Source: CAZFLM01 sp964519955 (GTDB lineage Bacteria > Armatimonadota > Chthonomonadetes > Chthonomonadales > CAJBBX01). Taken from it: DNA of 64,000 nt. Under the pieces are notes generated by a model, which had not been told where the DNA came from, made no database searches, and saw only the letters and a program-made list of their open reading frames with translations. The stretch lies in NCBI GenBank assembly GCA_964519955.1, contig CAZFLM010000022.1, forward strand, positions 1-64,000. Direction: 5' to 3'. Positions 16,925-25,452 of the stretch are shown one piece after another (position 1 is the stretch's first letter; each line of letters opens with the position of its first letter). Made by a program: the position numbers and the translations under genes.

Positions 16925-17377
16925 ATGCCCGATATCAAACAAATGGCGATCGGCTACGCCGAGCATGCCCGCGGCCGGTTCCTGCTGACCCTCTCCAAGG
17001 TGCCCGACGACAAGCTCACCTGGTCGCCTGCCCCGACCGCCGCCAACGCCCTGCGCATGTCGTACCACGTCGGCGGCGCGGCCGAGTGGTTCGTGCCCAT
17101 CCTGCGCGGCGAGAAGTCGCCGGAGTTCGGCCCCGAGACCATCCCGGACGATCTCACCCGCGAGACCGTCGTCAAGCTGGTGAACGAGAGCACCGACCAG
17201 GTGATCGCCGCCATCAACGACCTGCCCGAAGCGCGCCTGGACGAGGTGCTCGACCTGGGCTTCATGAAGATGCCCATGGCCTCGTTCATCATGATGCCGG
17301 GCAACCACCTGGACGCCCACGCTGCCCAGATCGACTACCTGCAGACCTGCTGGGGCGACAAGGAGTTCCACTACTAG
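16925..17377 (+). CDS. DinB/YfiT-like metal-binding family protein
   Basis: Four-helix-bundle protein of 150 aa from the DinB superfamily. The three-histidine metal site is consistent with His in YHVGGAAEWF (about residue 42) and the pair in NHLDAHAAQIDYLQ near the end. GGAGGT lies 6-7 nt before the ATG at 16925. Members are often thiol-dependent transferases or of unknown function; no substrate can be assigned. It is divergent from sucC and ends at a strong hairpin. Confidence 0.85.
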   Translation: MPDIKQMAIGYAEHARGRFLLTLSKVPDDKLTWSPAPTAANALRMSYHVGGAAEWFVPILRGEKSPEFGPETIPDDLTRETVVKLVNESTDQVIAAINDLPEARLDEVLDLGFMKMPMASFIMMPGNHLDAHAAQIDYLQTCWGDKEFHY

Positions 17378-17387
17378 ACGGCCGGCC

Positions 17388-17428
17388 GCCGGTGGGGTGG
17401 GGCGCTGCCTCGCGGCCATCCCACCGGC
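17388..17428 (+). terminator. terminator-like hairpin after the DinB-family gene
   Basis: 13-bp stem GCCGGTGGGGTGG / CCATCCCACCGGC (one G-U pair) with a 15-nt loop, 10 bp after the stop codon. No T-tract. Part of the stem resembles the dispersed hairpin repeat. Confidence 0.6.
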
Positions 17429-17502
17429 TTCGTCCGCCATGCGCACCGATACCCTCGCTCGCCCGACCTCACAACGTCCTCTAGAATCTCACGCTCAAAC
17501 CC

Positions 17503-17530
17503 TAAAGTCGCGTCCGGCACCTGCCAACAA
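17503..17530 (+). promoter_or_regulatory. FliA (sigma-28)-like promoter of the flgB operon
   Basis: TAAA at 17503-17506, 16 bp, GCCAACAA at 17523-17530, against the FliA consensus TAAA-N15-GCCGATAA. The fliM promoter at 30872 has the same 16-bp spacing and shares CTAAAG and CGTCC. It is about 95 bp before the flgB start. Confidence 0.7.
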
Positions 17531-17624
17531 TACCTGCGTCACACTTGTCACCGGCCGACGGCGCAGCTCTTCGGTGACCTCTTTCTCGCACCCAAGACGG
17601 GCTCCCGACACACGGACGATCGCG

Positions 17625-18014
17625 ATGCTCGAGAGAATCCTCGCTCCGGACACGTTCATCACCGCACAGGCCGCACTCGATGGCACTGCAGCACGCCATG
17701 CCGCCATCGCCAACAACCTGGCCAACGTGAACACGCCTGGGTTCAAGCGAAGCGACGTGCCCTTCGAGCAGTGTCTCGCACAGTACGTCCAGGGGCGCTC
17801 GGACAGCCAGATCGGCAACGTCAGCCAGATCGGTGAGTCCTTCACGCCTCCCGTCGTGGCCGACACCGTCACGGTAGGCCGCGCCGACGGCAACAACGTC
17901 GACGTGGAACGCGAAACGGCCCTCATGGCCGAGAACACCCTGCGCTACGAAACGCTGGGCCTCTACGTATCCCGCTTCTTCAACGGACTGAAGACGGTCA
18001 TCAACTCCCGGTAG
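17625..18014 (+). CDS. flgB: flagellar proximal rod protein FlgB
   Basis: Rod protein of 129 aa, first gene of the flagellar locus. The flagellar rod/hook N-terminal signature appears as AAIANNLANVNTPGFKRSDV at about 27-46, and the C-terminal helix is TLRYETLGLYVSRFFNGLKTVI. The length is normal. I chose the ATG at 17625 (MLERILAPDTFITAQAALDG) as the longer frame from 17397 runs through the promoter and terminator. The ribosome-binding site is weak (GGACG). It assembles with FlgC, FlgF/G and FliE between the MS ring and hook. Confidence 0.95.
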   Translation: MLERILAPDTFITAQAALDGTAARHAAIANNLANVNTPGFKRSDVPFEQCLAQYVQGRSDSQIGNVSQIGESFTPPVVADTVTVGRADGNNVDVERETALMAENTLRYETLGLYVSRFFNGLKTVINSR

Positions 18015-18150
18015 TCAAGCCGCGGGTGTGCCGGCAGGAAGCTGGCGCTCGCCGCAAGACCGCCATCTGTGTCGCCGGCCGTTCCGGCACCAGGCGCACC
18101 CTCGGGGCAGTGGTTGCCCGCGTGGGCGCCGGCACAACAGGGAGTCCTCT

Positions 18151-18597
18151 GTGGGCATCTCACGCTCGCTCGATATCAGCGCCTCGGGCTTGGCAGCCGA
18201 GCGCGTTCGCATGGACGTTATCTCCAGCAACATCGCCAACATCAACACCACCCGCGTCGACGGCCAGGCGCGCACGCCCTACCGCCGCAAGCAGGTGATC
18301 ATCGAGTCCGAAGATGGCAACTCGTTCGCCTCCGCGCTGGGCCAGGCGACGACCGGCCAGAAGGGCGGCGTCCGCGTAGCGTCCATCGAGCCCGACAACA
18401 GCGAGTTCAAGCGCGTCAAGGACCCGGGCCATCCGGACGCCGACGCCGACGGCTGGGTGCTCATGCCCAACGTCGAGCCCGTCATGGAGATGGTCGACCT
18501 GATCACGGCGTCGCGCTCCTACGACGCGAATGTCACGGCGCTCAACGCGGCCAAGACCATGCAGGCCCGCGCGCTCCAGATCGGCAGCGGCTCCTAA
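18151..18597 (+). CDS. flgC: flagellar rod protein FlgC
   Basis: Rod protein of 148 aa. The signature is SLDISASGLAAERVRMDVIS then SNIANINTT, and the C-terminal part is EPVMEMVDLITASRSYDANV then TALNAAKTM, both diagnostic for FlgC. The start is a GTG at 18151 with GGGAG 9 nt upstream; nothing upstream in frame resembles the family. A 136-bp gap to flgB holds no gene. The stop overlaps the start of fliE (TAATG). Confidence 0.95.
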   Translation: MGISRSLDISASGLAAERVRMDVISSNIANINTTRVDGQARTPYRRKQVIIESEDGNSFASALGQATTGQKGGVRVASIEPDNSEFKRVKDPGHPDADADGWVLMPNVEPVMEMVDLITASRSYDANVTALNAAKTMQARALQIGSGS

Positions 18598-18911
18598 TGC
18601 CTATCAGCGCCATCGGTTCCATCGACAGCGCGCCGCTGCTGGACTCGGCGGGAACCAAGATCGCCGGCGCGCCAGAGAGCGGGAGGAACGTCCACTCGTT
18701 CTCCGACGTGCTCGCCAACGCGCTCACCGACGTGAACAAACTGCAGCAGAACGCAGGTGTAGCGGTCGAGAAGCTGGCCAAGGGCGAGGACATCGATGTG
18801 CACCAGGTGATGATCGCGATGGAGCAGGCCAGCACGGCGCTGCAGTTGACGCTCCAGGTGCGCAACAAGATGGTCGATGCCTACACGGAGATCATGCGCA
18901 CGCAAGTGTAG
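18597..18911 (+). CDS. fliE: flagellar hook-basal body protein FliE
   Basis: Adaptor between MS ring and rod, 104 aa. The conserved C-terminal region is VEKLAKGEDIDVHQVMIAM then EQASTALQLTLQVRNKMVDA, followed by YTEIMRTQV, the canonical FliE ending. It overlaps flgC by one base (TAATG), indicating coupling. The order flgB-flgC-fliE-fliF is the widespread one. Confidence 0.95.
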   Translation: MPISAIGSIDSAPLLDSAGTKIAGAPESGRNVHSFSDVLANALTDVNKLQQNAGVAVEKLAKGEDIDVHQVMIAMEQASTALQLTLQVRNKMVDAYTEIMRTQV

Positions 18912-18950
18912 CCTTCGGTTGAGACAGCCCCGGTGATGCACGGGTGCTGA

Positions 18951-18976
18951 GGTGGGATGGGCCTACGTGCCTGTCC
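18951..18976 (+). repeat. dispersed hairpin repeat, copy 2 (fliE-fliF gap)
   Basis: GGT-GGGATGGGC, loop CTACGT, right arm GCCTGTCC. The C-to-T change in the right arm keeps pairing as G-U. It sits inside the flagellar operon, 40 bp after fliE. Confidence 0.8.
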
Positions 18977-19041
18977 GGCATAGCCAGCGGAGCGCGCGCA
19001 CCAAGGGCGCACCGAACGGACGAAGAGGGAAGGTCGACGAG

Positions 19042-20721
19042 ATGAGGGACGGACTGGGCCGCCTGCGCGGTATCTGGGAGAACCTGAGCCAGGTCAACCG
19101 AGTGATGCTCGTGGTAGTGGTCGGCGCCATGGTCGTGGCGGGCGGTCTCTACTTCTCGTGGGCGTCGTCGCCCGAGTACACGACACTCATCTCCAATCCG
19201 TCGTCGAGCGACCTGCAGGGCATCATCGCGCTCCTCAAGGAGAAGCGCATCGCCTATCGCACCGCCCCCGATGGCAAGACCATCGAGGTGCCGGCGTCGG
19301 TGAAGCCCGAGGTCCAGATGTCCCTCTCCGCCGCCGGGCTAATGAACTCCGGCTCCATCGGCTATGGCCTCATCGACAAGCTGCCGTTCGGCGCCACGCA
19401 GAGCCTCGAGTCGGCTACCTTCCGCCGTGCGCAGGAAGGCGAGATGGAGAACTCCATCCAGACGCTCGAGCAGGTGGCGCGCGCCAGCGTAAAGTTCGCA
19501 CCCGGCGACGACTCGCCGTTCGCTGCAGAGAAGCGGCAGCCGACCGCCAGCATCCTCGTCCACGCCAAGCCCGGCCAGGAGCTGGGCAAGGCCAACGTCA
19601 AGGCGATCGTCAACCTCGTCGCCCACGCGTTCCCCGGGCTCACCTCCAACAACATCACCCTCGTCGATGGCGGCGGCCGGGAGCTGTGGAACGGCGCGCG
19701 CGACGGTGGCGACCAGTTGGGCACCAGCGAGCGCCGCGAGGAGGAGCAGGCCTACGAGGCCGCCCTGCAGCGGGTCATCGAGGACCAGGTAAAGACCGCC
19801 GTCGGCCCCAACAAGTACTCGGTGATCGTGAAGGCCTCCCTCGACCTCGACCAGACGCGCGAGAGCAAGCGCGAGGTCACCGCCGGCGTGCCCACCAGCA
19901 AGGACACGACGACCGAGACGTACAAGGGCGCCGGCACCTCCCTGGGTGGGCCGCGTGTGGGCGCCGGTGTGGCTGCCAACGCCGCGGGAGCCGCCGCTGG
20001 CGGCGGCGGGACCGACTCCAACGGCGCGCTCATGAGCAGCGAGAAGTCGCAGGTCTCCTACGACACCAGCTTCAAGCAGACCGATGTCGTCAAGACGCCG
20101 GGCGAGGTGAAGACCGTCTCCGTCGCCCTGTTGGTGGACAACTCCGTCGCCGACCAGACGGTCGCTGCGCTCGAGGACAGCATCAAGACCACCATCGGCG
20201 CCGACGCGGCGGATGCTGCCGGAGCGCGCACCGTGTCGGTGCGCAAGGTTCCGTTCGACACCACGCGCGCCACCGCCGAGAAGACCGCGGCCAGCGAGGC
20301 GGCCTCCTCCGAGCGCATGAGCCAGATCATGACCTACGGCGTGCCGATCGGCCTGATGCTGCTGATGCTCTTCATCCTGGCCAAGAGCCTGCGCCGGACC
20401 CCACCAGCCCCCGCGGTGCGCACGCTGGCCGGCGTCGAAACGCCGCTGCTGGCTGCCGCCGGCGCCGCGGCTCCGGCCGGCGCTGTGGCCGCGGCGGGCG
20501 GCCTCGATATCGCCGTGGGCGAGGAGAGCCTGGCCGGCCAGCGCGTGGGCGACGCCCTGCAGTCCCCGGTGCCGGTGTTCGGCGATGGCGCCCAGCGCGA
20601 GTACGACGTGATCCAGGAGGCGTTCGACTCCAACCTGGAGAGCATCCTGCAGTTCTCGAAGTCCAAGCCCGAGATCGTCGCATCGCTTCTGCGGAGCTGG
20701 ATGGCGGAGGAGCGCAAGTAG
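19042..20721 (+). CDS. fliF: flagellar MS-ring protein FliF
   Basis: MS-ring protein of 559 aa. The first transmembrane helix is 21-41, followed by the secretin-like ring-building motif region (SSPEYTTLIS, AAGLMNSGSIGYGLIDKLPFG) and the FliF C-domain. A low-complexity Gly/Ala insertion lies around 300-335, then KQTDVVKTPGEVKTVSVALL. The second helix is about 431-452. The C-terminal tail YDVIQEAFDSNLESIL then SLLRSWM is the FliG-binding segment. The ATG at 19042 has GGGAAGG 9 nt upstream; an extension to 18952 reads through the hairpin repeat and is rejected. Confidence 0.97.
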   Translation: MRDGLGRLRGIWENLSQVNRVMLVVVVGAMVVAGGLYFSWASSPEYTTLISNPSSSDLQGIIALLKEKRIAYRTAPDGKTIEVPASVKPEVQMSLSAAGLMNSGSIGYGLIDKLPFGATQSLESATFRRAQEGEMENSIQTLEQVARASVKFAPGDDSPFAAEKRQPTASILVHAKPGQELGKANVKAIVNLVAHAFPGLTSNNITLVDGGGRELWNGARDGGDQLGTSERREEEQAYEAALQRVIEDQVKTAVGPNKYSVIVKASLDLDQTRESKREVTAGVPTSKDTTTETYKGAGTSLGGPRVGAGVAANAAGAAAGGGGTDSNGALMSSEKSQVSYDTSFKQTDVVKTPGEVKTVSVALLVDNSVADQTVAALEDSIKTTIGADAADAAGARTVSVRKVPFDTTRATAEKTAASEAASSERMSQIMTYGVPIGLMLLMLFILAKSLRRTPPAPAVRTLAGVETPLLAAAGAAAPAGAVAAAGGLDIAVGEESLAGQRVGDALQSPVPVFGDGAQREYDVIQEAFDSNLESILQFSKSKPEIVASLLRSWMAEERK

Positions 20722-20757
20722 CATTCAGCGGCTCGCCGCTGCTGGGAGGAAGCGTCC

Positions 20758-21768
20758 GTGGCTCGACCAAACTCGATATCAAACCGACAGAAGGCCGCCG
20801 TCCTGCTCATCGCATTGGGCCCCGACGTGAGCGGCAACCTCTACAGCTTCCTCAACGAGGATGAGGTGGAGCAGCTCACGATCGAGGTGGCCCGCCTGGG
20901 CAAGGTGCCTCACTCCGACCGGAACTCCATCATCGCCGAGTTCCGAGAGATGTGCATGGCCCAGGAGTTCATCTCCGAGGGCGGCATCGAGCACGCGAAG
21001 CGCTTCCTTGAGGGGGCCTACGGGCCGGACAAGGCCAGCACCATCATCAGCCGGGTCATCCAGGCGCTGCAGGTGCTCCCGTTCGACTTCGCCAAGAAGG
21101 CCGACCCGACGCAGCTCCTGAGCTATCTGCAGGAGGAGCACCCGCAGACCATCGCGCTCATCCTCTCGCATCTCTCGCCGAAGCAGGCGGCCGCGGTGCT
21201 CTCCGGCTTGCCGCACGAGGCCCGCGCGGAAGTAGCCCGGCGCATCGCCATCATGGACCGCACCCCACCGGAGGTCGTCCGCGAGATCGAGCGCGTGCTG
21301 GAGCGCAAGCTGTCCTCCGTCGTCAGCCAGAGCTTCACCGCCGTGGGCGGAGTCAAATCGCTCGTTGAGGTCCTGAACTTCGTCGACCGCTCCACCGAGA
21401 AGACGATCCTCGAGTCGCTCTCCGAGAACAACCCGGAGCTTGCCGACGAGGTCAAGAAGCTGATGTTCGTCTTCGAGGACATCACGCTGCTCGACGACGC
21501 GGCGATCCAGAAGGTGCTGCGCGATGTCGATACCAAGGAGCTGGCGCTGGCCCTGAAGGCGGTCAGCGACGACGTCCAGAACCGCATCTACAAGAACATG
21601 TCCGAGCGCGGCGCCAGCATGCTCAAGGAAGAGATGGAGTTCATGGGGCCGGTTCGCCTCAAGGCCGTGGAGGAGGCCCAGTCGAAGATCGTCGGAGCCA
21701 TCCGGCGCCTGGAGGAGAACGGCGAGATCGTGGTCGCGCGCGGTGGTGCGGAGGAAGTCGTTGTCTAG
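20758..21768 (+). CDS. fliG: flagellar motor switch protein FliG
   Basis: C-ring switch protein of 336 aa, the normal length. It shows NRQKAAVLLIALGPDVSGNL at the N-terminus (FliF binding), the middle domain with EEHPQTIALILSHL, and the torque domain ending VRLKAVEEAQSKIVGAIRRL. The start is GTG at 20758, with GGGAGGA 8-9 nt upstream. It ends inside the start region of fliH. Confidence 0.97.
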   Translation: MARPNSISNRQKAAVLLIALGPDVSGNLYSFLNEDEVEQLTIEVARLGKVPHSDRNSIIAEFREMCMAQEFISEGGIEHAKRFLEGAYGPDKASTIISRVIQALQVLPFDFAKKADPTQLLSYLQEEHPQTIALILSHLSPKQAAAVLSGLPHEARAEVARRIAIMDRTPPEVVREIERVLERKLSSVVSQSFTAVGGVKSLVEVLNFVDRSTEKTILESLSENNPELADEVKKLMFVFEDITLLDDAAIQKVLRDVDTKELALALKAVSDDVQNRIYKNMSERGASMLKEEMEFMGPVRLKAVEEAQSKIVGAIRRLEENGEIVVARGGAEEVVV

Positions 21769-22483
21769 CGCCGGTCTTCCACTGGCCTCCGCTCGTGCTG
21801 CCGTGTTCGCCGACATCGGCGACGTGGCCGCTGCGGAGCGCCAGCGCATCCTGCTGACGAAGGACGAGCCGGACGAGATCCGCCTTCTGCGCGCGCAAGT
21901 GGCGCAGGACGCCCAGGCCATGGTCGCGCAGGCCGTCTCGGCGGCAGAGATGATGCGCATCCAGGCCCGCGAAGAGGGTTACGCCGAGGGGCGCGCCGAG
22001 GGCTACGCCGATGGCAGAGCCGCAGGCGAGGCCGAGTTCGAGGCGGCTCGCAGCGGGTGGCGCCAGGACGTCGAGGCGCTCATGGCGCGCATCGAGGCAG
22101 ACCGCCAATCGCTGTGGCGCGACGCCGAGCCGCAGATGGTGAACTTCGTCTTCGATATCGCCCAGAAGGTCGTCAAGGACGAGGCCGTCATCAACCGGGA
22201 CGTGGCCGTGTCCGTGGTCCGCAACGCCCTCCGCCGCGTCATCGACACGCGCAAGGTGCGCGTCCGCGTCAGCCTGGAAGACCTGGAGACCGTGCGGGCG
22301 GCTCGCGAGGACCTCGCCACGCTGGTGGATGGCATCGAGAACCTGGAAGTCATCGCCGACCGCAGGGTGTCGCCCGGCGGCACGGTGGTGGAGACCGGCG
22401 CCGGCACGATCGACGCACGGATCGAGACTCAGTTCAGCGAGATCGAGACCCTTCTCGCCGAGCTGACGGACGAGGCGGCCTAG
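21761..22483 (+). CDS. fliH: flagellar assembly protein FliH
   Basis: Negative regulator/stator of the FliI ATPase, 240 aa. It contains the Gly-rich helix repeats EEGYAEGRAEGYADGRAAGE (about 75-95), typical GxxxG repeats of FliH, and the V-ATPase-E-like C-domain (NFVFDIAQKVVKDEAVINRD). I favour the TTG at 21761 because GGAGGA lies 6-7 nt upstream, overlapping the fliG stop; GTG codons at 21743 and 21746 are alternatives without a ribosome-binding site. Confidence 0.88.
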   Translation: MSSAGLPLASARAAVFADIGDVAAAERQRILLTKDEPDEIRLLRAQVAQDAQAMVAQAVSAAEMMRIQAREEGYAEGRAEGYADGRAAGEAEFEAARSGWRQDVEALMARIEADRQSLWRDAEPQMVNFVFDIAQKVVKDEAVINRDVAVSVVRNALRRVIDTRKVRVRVSLEDLETVRAAREDLATLVDGIENLEVIADRRVSPGGTVVETGAGTIDARIETQFSEIETLLAELTDEAA

Positions 22484-22486
22484 GCC

Positions 22487-23824
22487 ATGGCGACGCTCGA
22501 CAGCCTTGCACCCATCGACCTGACCCGGCACCGTGAGGCGATCCGCAAGTGCGATCCCGTTCGCATCAACGGGCGCGTGGCCCAGGTCATCGGCCTCGTC
22601 ATCGAGTCGATCGGCCCCAGCGCCATGATCGGCGAGGTCTGCTACATCCACCACAGCCGCCAGCACCCTCCGATTGCCGCTGAGGTCGTGGGGTTCCGCG
22701 ACAACCGCATCCTCCTGATGCCGCTGGGCAGCATGGAAGGGGTGAAGGCCGGCAACGAGGTCGTCGCCTCCCACTCGGCGCATCAGGTGAAGGTCGGCTC
22801 GGCGCTGCTGGGACGCGTGCTGAATGGCCTCGGCGAGGTGATGGACAACCGCGGACCCGTGGCGTGCAGCACCAGGTACCCCGTCAACGCGACGCCGCCC
22901 GATTCGCTCCTCCGCGCCCGCATCACGCAGCCGCTTCCGCTGGGGGTGCGCGCCCTCGACGGATGCCTGACGGTCGGCCGCGGCCAGCGCGTGGGCATCT
23001 TCGCCGGCTCGGGCGTCGGCAAGAGCACCGTGCTTGGTATGATCGCGCGGAACACCACCGCCGACATCAACGTGATCTGCCTCACCGGCGAGCGCGGCCG
23101 CGAGGTGCGCGACTTCCTGGAGGACTCGCTGGGCGAGGAGGGGCTGAAGCGCTCCGTGGTCGTCGTGGCCACGTCCGACCAGCCGCCGCTCATCCGCATC
23201 AAGTGCACGCTCGTGGCCACCGCCATCGCCGAGTACTTCCGCGACCAGGGCAAGGACGTGATGCTGATGATGGACAGCGTGACCCGCCTGGCGATGGCCC
23301 AGCGCGAGGTTGGACTGGCCATCGGCGAGCCGCCCGCCACGCGGGGCTACACCCCGTCGGTCTTCTCGCTGCTGCCCCGCCTGCTGGAACGCGCGGGCAC
23401 CAGCGATCGGGGCAGCATCACGGGCCTGTACACGGTGTTGGTCGAAGGCGACGACATGAACGAGCCGGTGGCCGACACGGTCCGCGGCATCCTGGATGGT
23501 CACATCGTGCTGAGCCGGAGCCTGGCGCAGAAGAACCACTACCCGGCGATCGACGTGCCGCAGAGCGTCTCGCGACTGATGTCGTCCATCACGGCCGCCA
23601 ACCACCGCAATGCCGCGGGGGAGTTGCGCTCGCTCCTGGCGGCCTATCGCGAGGCCGAGGACCTGATCAACATCGGCGCCTACGTCGCGGGCAGCAACCC
23701 GCGCATCGACCGTGCCATCCGCTACTTCCCGGACATCAGCGCGTTCCTGCAGCAGAAGCCGAACGAGCGCGTCGACTACGGGCAGACTGTCGGCATCCTG
23801 TCGACGATGTTCTCGCAGGGCTAG
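22487..23824 (+). CDS. fliI: flagellum-specific ATPase FliI
   Basis: Hexameric ATPase of the flagellar type III export apparatus, 445 aa. The Walker A motif is GSGVGKST at 174-181, and Walker B is VMLMMDSVTRLAMAQRE. The PATRGYTPSVFSLLPRLLER segment and SITGLYTVLVEGDDMNEPVA are family signatures. It starts 3 bp after fliH and ends 22 bp before fliJ. Confidence 0.98.
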   Translation: MATLDSLAPIDLTRHREAIRKCDPVRINGRVAQVIGLVIESIGPSAMIGEVCYIHHSRQHPPIAAEVVGFRDNRILLMPLGSMEGVKAGNEVVASHSAHQVKVGSALLGRVLNGLGEVMDNRGPVACSTRYPVNATPPDSLLRARITQPLPLGVRALDGCLTVGRGQRVGIFAGSGVGKSTVLGMIARNTTADINVICLTGERGREVRDFLEDSLGEEGLKRSVVVVATSDQPPLIRIKCTLVATAIAEYFRDQGKDVMLMMDSVTRLAMAQREVGLAIGEPPATRGYTPSVFSLLPRLLERAGTSDRGSITGLYTVLVEGDDMNEPVADTVRGILDGHIVLSRSLAQKNHYPAIDVPQSVSRLMSSITAANHRNAAGELRSLLAAYREAEDLINIGAYVAGSNPRIDRAIRYFPDISAFLQQKPNERVDYGQTVGILSTMFSQG

Positions 23825-23846
23825 CCACGGGCAGAGGTGATTGGCG

Positions 23847-24281
23847 ATGCGGCGTTTCCGCTTCCAACTGCAAACGGTTCTGCATCACCGATCGACGCTC
23901 GAAACGCTGAGGCTGCAGGCGTTCGCCGAGGTGCAGCAGGAGTTGGTCGAGTCCGATCAGCGCCTGGCTGCCCTGGAGGACGAGCGCTCGCGCCTGCACG
24001 GCACGTGGCCGCGCATGGTCGATCTGGCCGACATCGAGCGCCGCGAGGCGTACCTGCGGGTCCTCGTGCAGCGGAATGAGCGCGAACAGCGGGTCCGCGA
24101 AGGCATCGTGTCCAGGCTCGAGGACGCGCGCCTCGCGCTGCTGGAGGCCCGCAAGGCGAAGCAGGCGATCGAGAACCTGCGCGCCAAGGCGTTCGACGAG
24201 TATCAGATGGAGACGCTGAGGACGGAGCAGAACGCGCTCGACGAGATCGCGACCATGCGTCACGAGCGTCGCGTCGCGTGA
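23847..24281 (+). CDS. fliJ: flagellar export chaperone-like protein FliJ
   Basis: Coiled-coil protein of 144 aa expected to act as the central stalk of the FliI hexamer. It begins MRRFRFQLQTVLHHRSTLET, the FliJ opening, and is helical with no prolines after residue 60. AGAGGTGA lies 7 nt before the ATG at 23847, which decides this start over a TTG at 23841. Confidence 0.9.
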   Translation: MRRFRFQLQTVLHHRSTLETLRLQAFAEVQQELVESDQRLAALEDERSRLHGTWPRMVDLADIERREAYLRVLVQRNEREQRVREGIVSRLEDARLALLEARKAKQAIENLRAKAFDEYQMETLRTEQNALDEIATMRHERRVA

Positions 24282-24294
24282 GTAGGGGACGGAG

Positions 24295-24870
24295 ATGAGC
24301 ATTCAGTCACTGTCAAGGCGCGTTGCGGAGATCGAGTCCGTCCTCGATTCCCTATCGGCGCGCGGCGTCTCTCAACTGCCGACCGGCTCGCTGCAGAAGC
24401 CCGATTCGCTGGACGGCTCCAATGTGCCGTTCGGTGTGTTGCTCGGCCAGAGGATGGGGCAGACCTCGCTCCGGCCGCTTTCGGGGGAGCCGACTCCCGA
24501 GATGCTGGCGCTGGTCGACAAGTACGCCACCCAGAACGGATTGGACCCCAACCTGGTGAAGGCGGTGATCCGCACCGAGTCGGACTGGAACGTGAACGAG
24601 ACGTCGTCCAAGGGCGCCAAGGGGCTGATGCAGCTCATGCCCGAGGACTGCGAGGCGTACGGCGTCTCCGATCCGCTCGATCCCGAGCAGAACATCCGCG
24701 CGGGTACGAAGCAGCTCGCTGACAAGCTGAAGAAGTTCGGCGGCAACGTGGATCTGGCTCTGGCCGCCTACAACGCAGGCTCCGGCGCCGTTCATCACTA
24801 CAAGGGCGTGCCGCCGTTCACCGAGACCCAGAACTACGTCCGCAAGGTACATCGCAACTGGGGCCGCTAG
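24295..24870 (+). CDS. flagellar-cluster lytic transglycosylase (SLT family)
   Basis: Peptidoglycan lytic transglycosylase of 191 aa. The catalytic Glu95 is in VIRTESDWNVN, followed by SKGAKGLMQLMP and LALAAYNAGSGAVHHY, the standard SLT motifs. No signal peptide is visible; the first 60 residues are polar and disordered-looking, so export through the flagellar apparatus is likely (as for FlgJ or SltF). It probably opens the wall for rod assembly, and flgJ itself is not in the window. GGAG lies just before the ATG. Confidence 0.88.
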   Translation: MSIQSLSRRVAEIESVLDSLSARGVSQLPTGSLQKPDSLDGSNVPFGVLLGQRMGQTSLRPLSGEPTPEMLALVDKYATQNGLDPNLVKAVIRTESDWNVNETSSKGAKGLMQLMPEDCEAYGVSDPLDPEQNIRAGTKQLADKLKKFGGNVDLALAAYNAGSGAVHHYKGVPPFTETQNYVRKVHRNWGR

Positions 24871-24896
24871 CGCCGAGGGTGTGGACGAACTAAGCC

Positions 24897-25373
24897 ATGA
24901 AGATTGTCATCGCGATGGTGGTGGTGCTGGCCATTCTCGGCGGCGCCGGCTTCGGCCTCTACAAGGCCGGCAAGCTGCCGTTCCTGCATCCCAAGAAGAC
25001 GACCAAGAAGGCCAAGCCGGGCGCGGCCCATCCGGCGGTTGCCGCCGCCGCAGCCAGCACGCCGCCGCCGTCCTCCGCGCCGGCTCCCAAGCCCGCCGCG
25101 CCGAGGCCGAAGCTGTCGCGCCCCGATCCTGAGGCCGCGGCCAAGGCCGAGCAGAGGATGGCGCGCCTCGTCGCCCTCTACGAGGGGATGAGCGCCGACG
25201 ACGCAAAGCCCATCGTCGAGAAGCTGCCGGACACACTCGTGGCCGACCTGCTGCGCCGGATGGACGAGCGCCAGGCTGGAAAGCTCCTGGCCGGCATGAA
25301 GGCGGATCGAGCCGCCAAACTGACCGGCATCCTGGCAAAAGCACCTGCTGCCGGCGTCGTTGCGAGCCAATAA
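24897..25373 (+). CDS. MotE-like protein with MgtE_N-like domain
   Basis: Inner-membrane protein of 158 aa: transmembrane helix at 3-22, an Ala/Pro/Lys-rich linker (about 33-85) and a C-terminal domain YEGMSADDAKPIVEKLPDTL then VADLLRRMDERQAGKLLAGM, which is the MgtE N-domain-like repeat found in the flagellar protein MotE. Such proteins lie between fliJ and fliK in many Gram-positive-type flagellar operons and support stator or export function. The exact role here is inferred from place and domain. Confidence 0.8.
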   Translation: MKIVIAMVVVLAILGGAGFGLYKAGKLPFLHPKKTTKKAKPGAAHPAVAAAAASTPPPSSAPAPKPAAPRPKLSRPDPEAAAKAEQRMARLVALYEGMSADDAKPIVEKLPDTLVADLLRRMDERQAGKLLAGMKADRAAKLTGILAKAPAAGVVASQ

Positions 25374-25452
25374 TACACACAACCACCCGTTGCGGTTGCG
25401 CACGACTCAGTGCCGGACGAGCGGGCAATCCTAGGAAAGGAGGGAAAGTGCA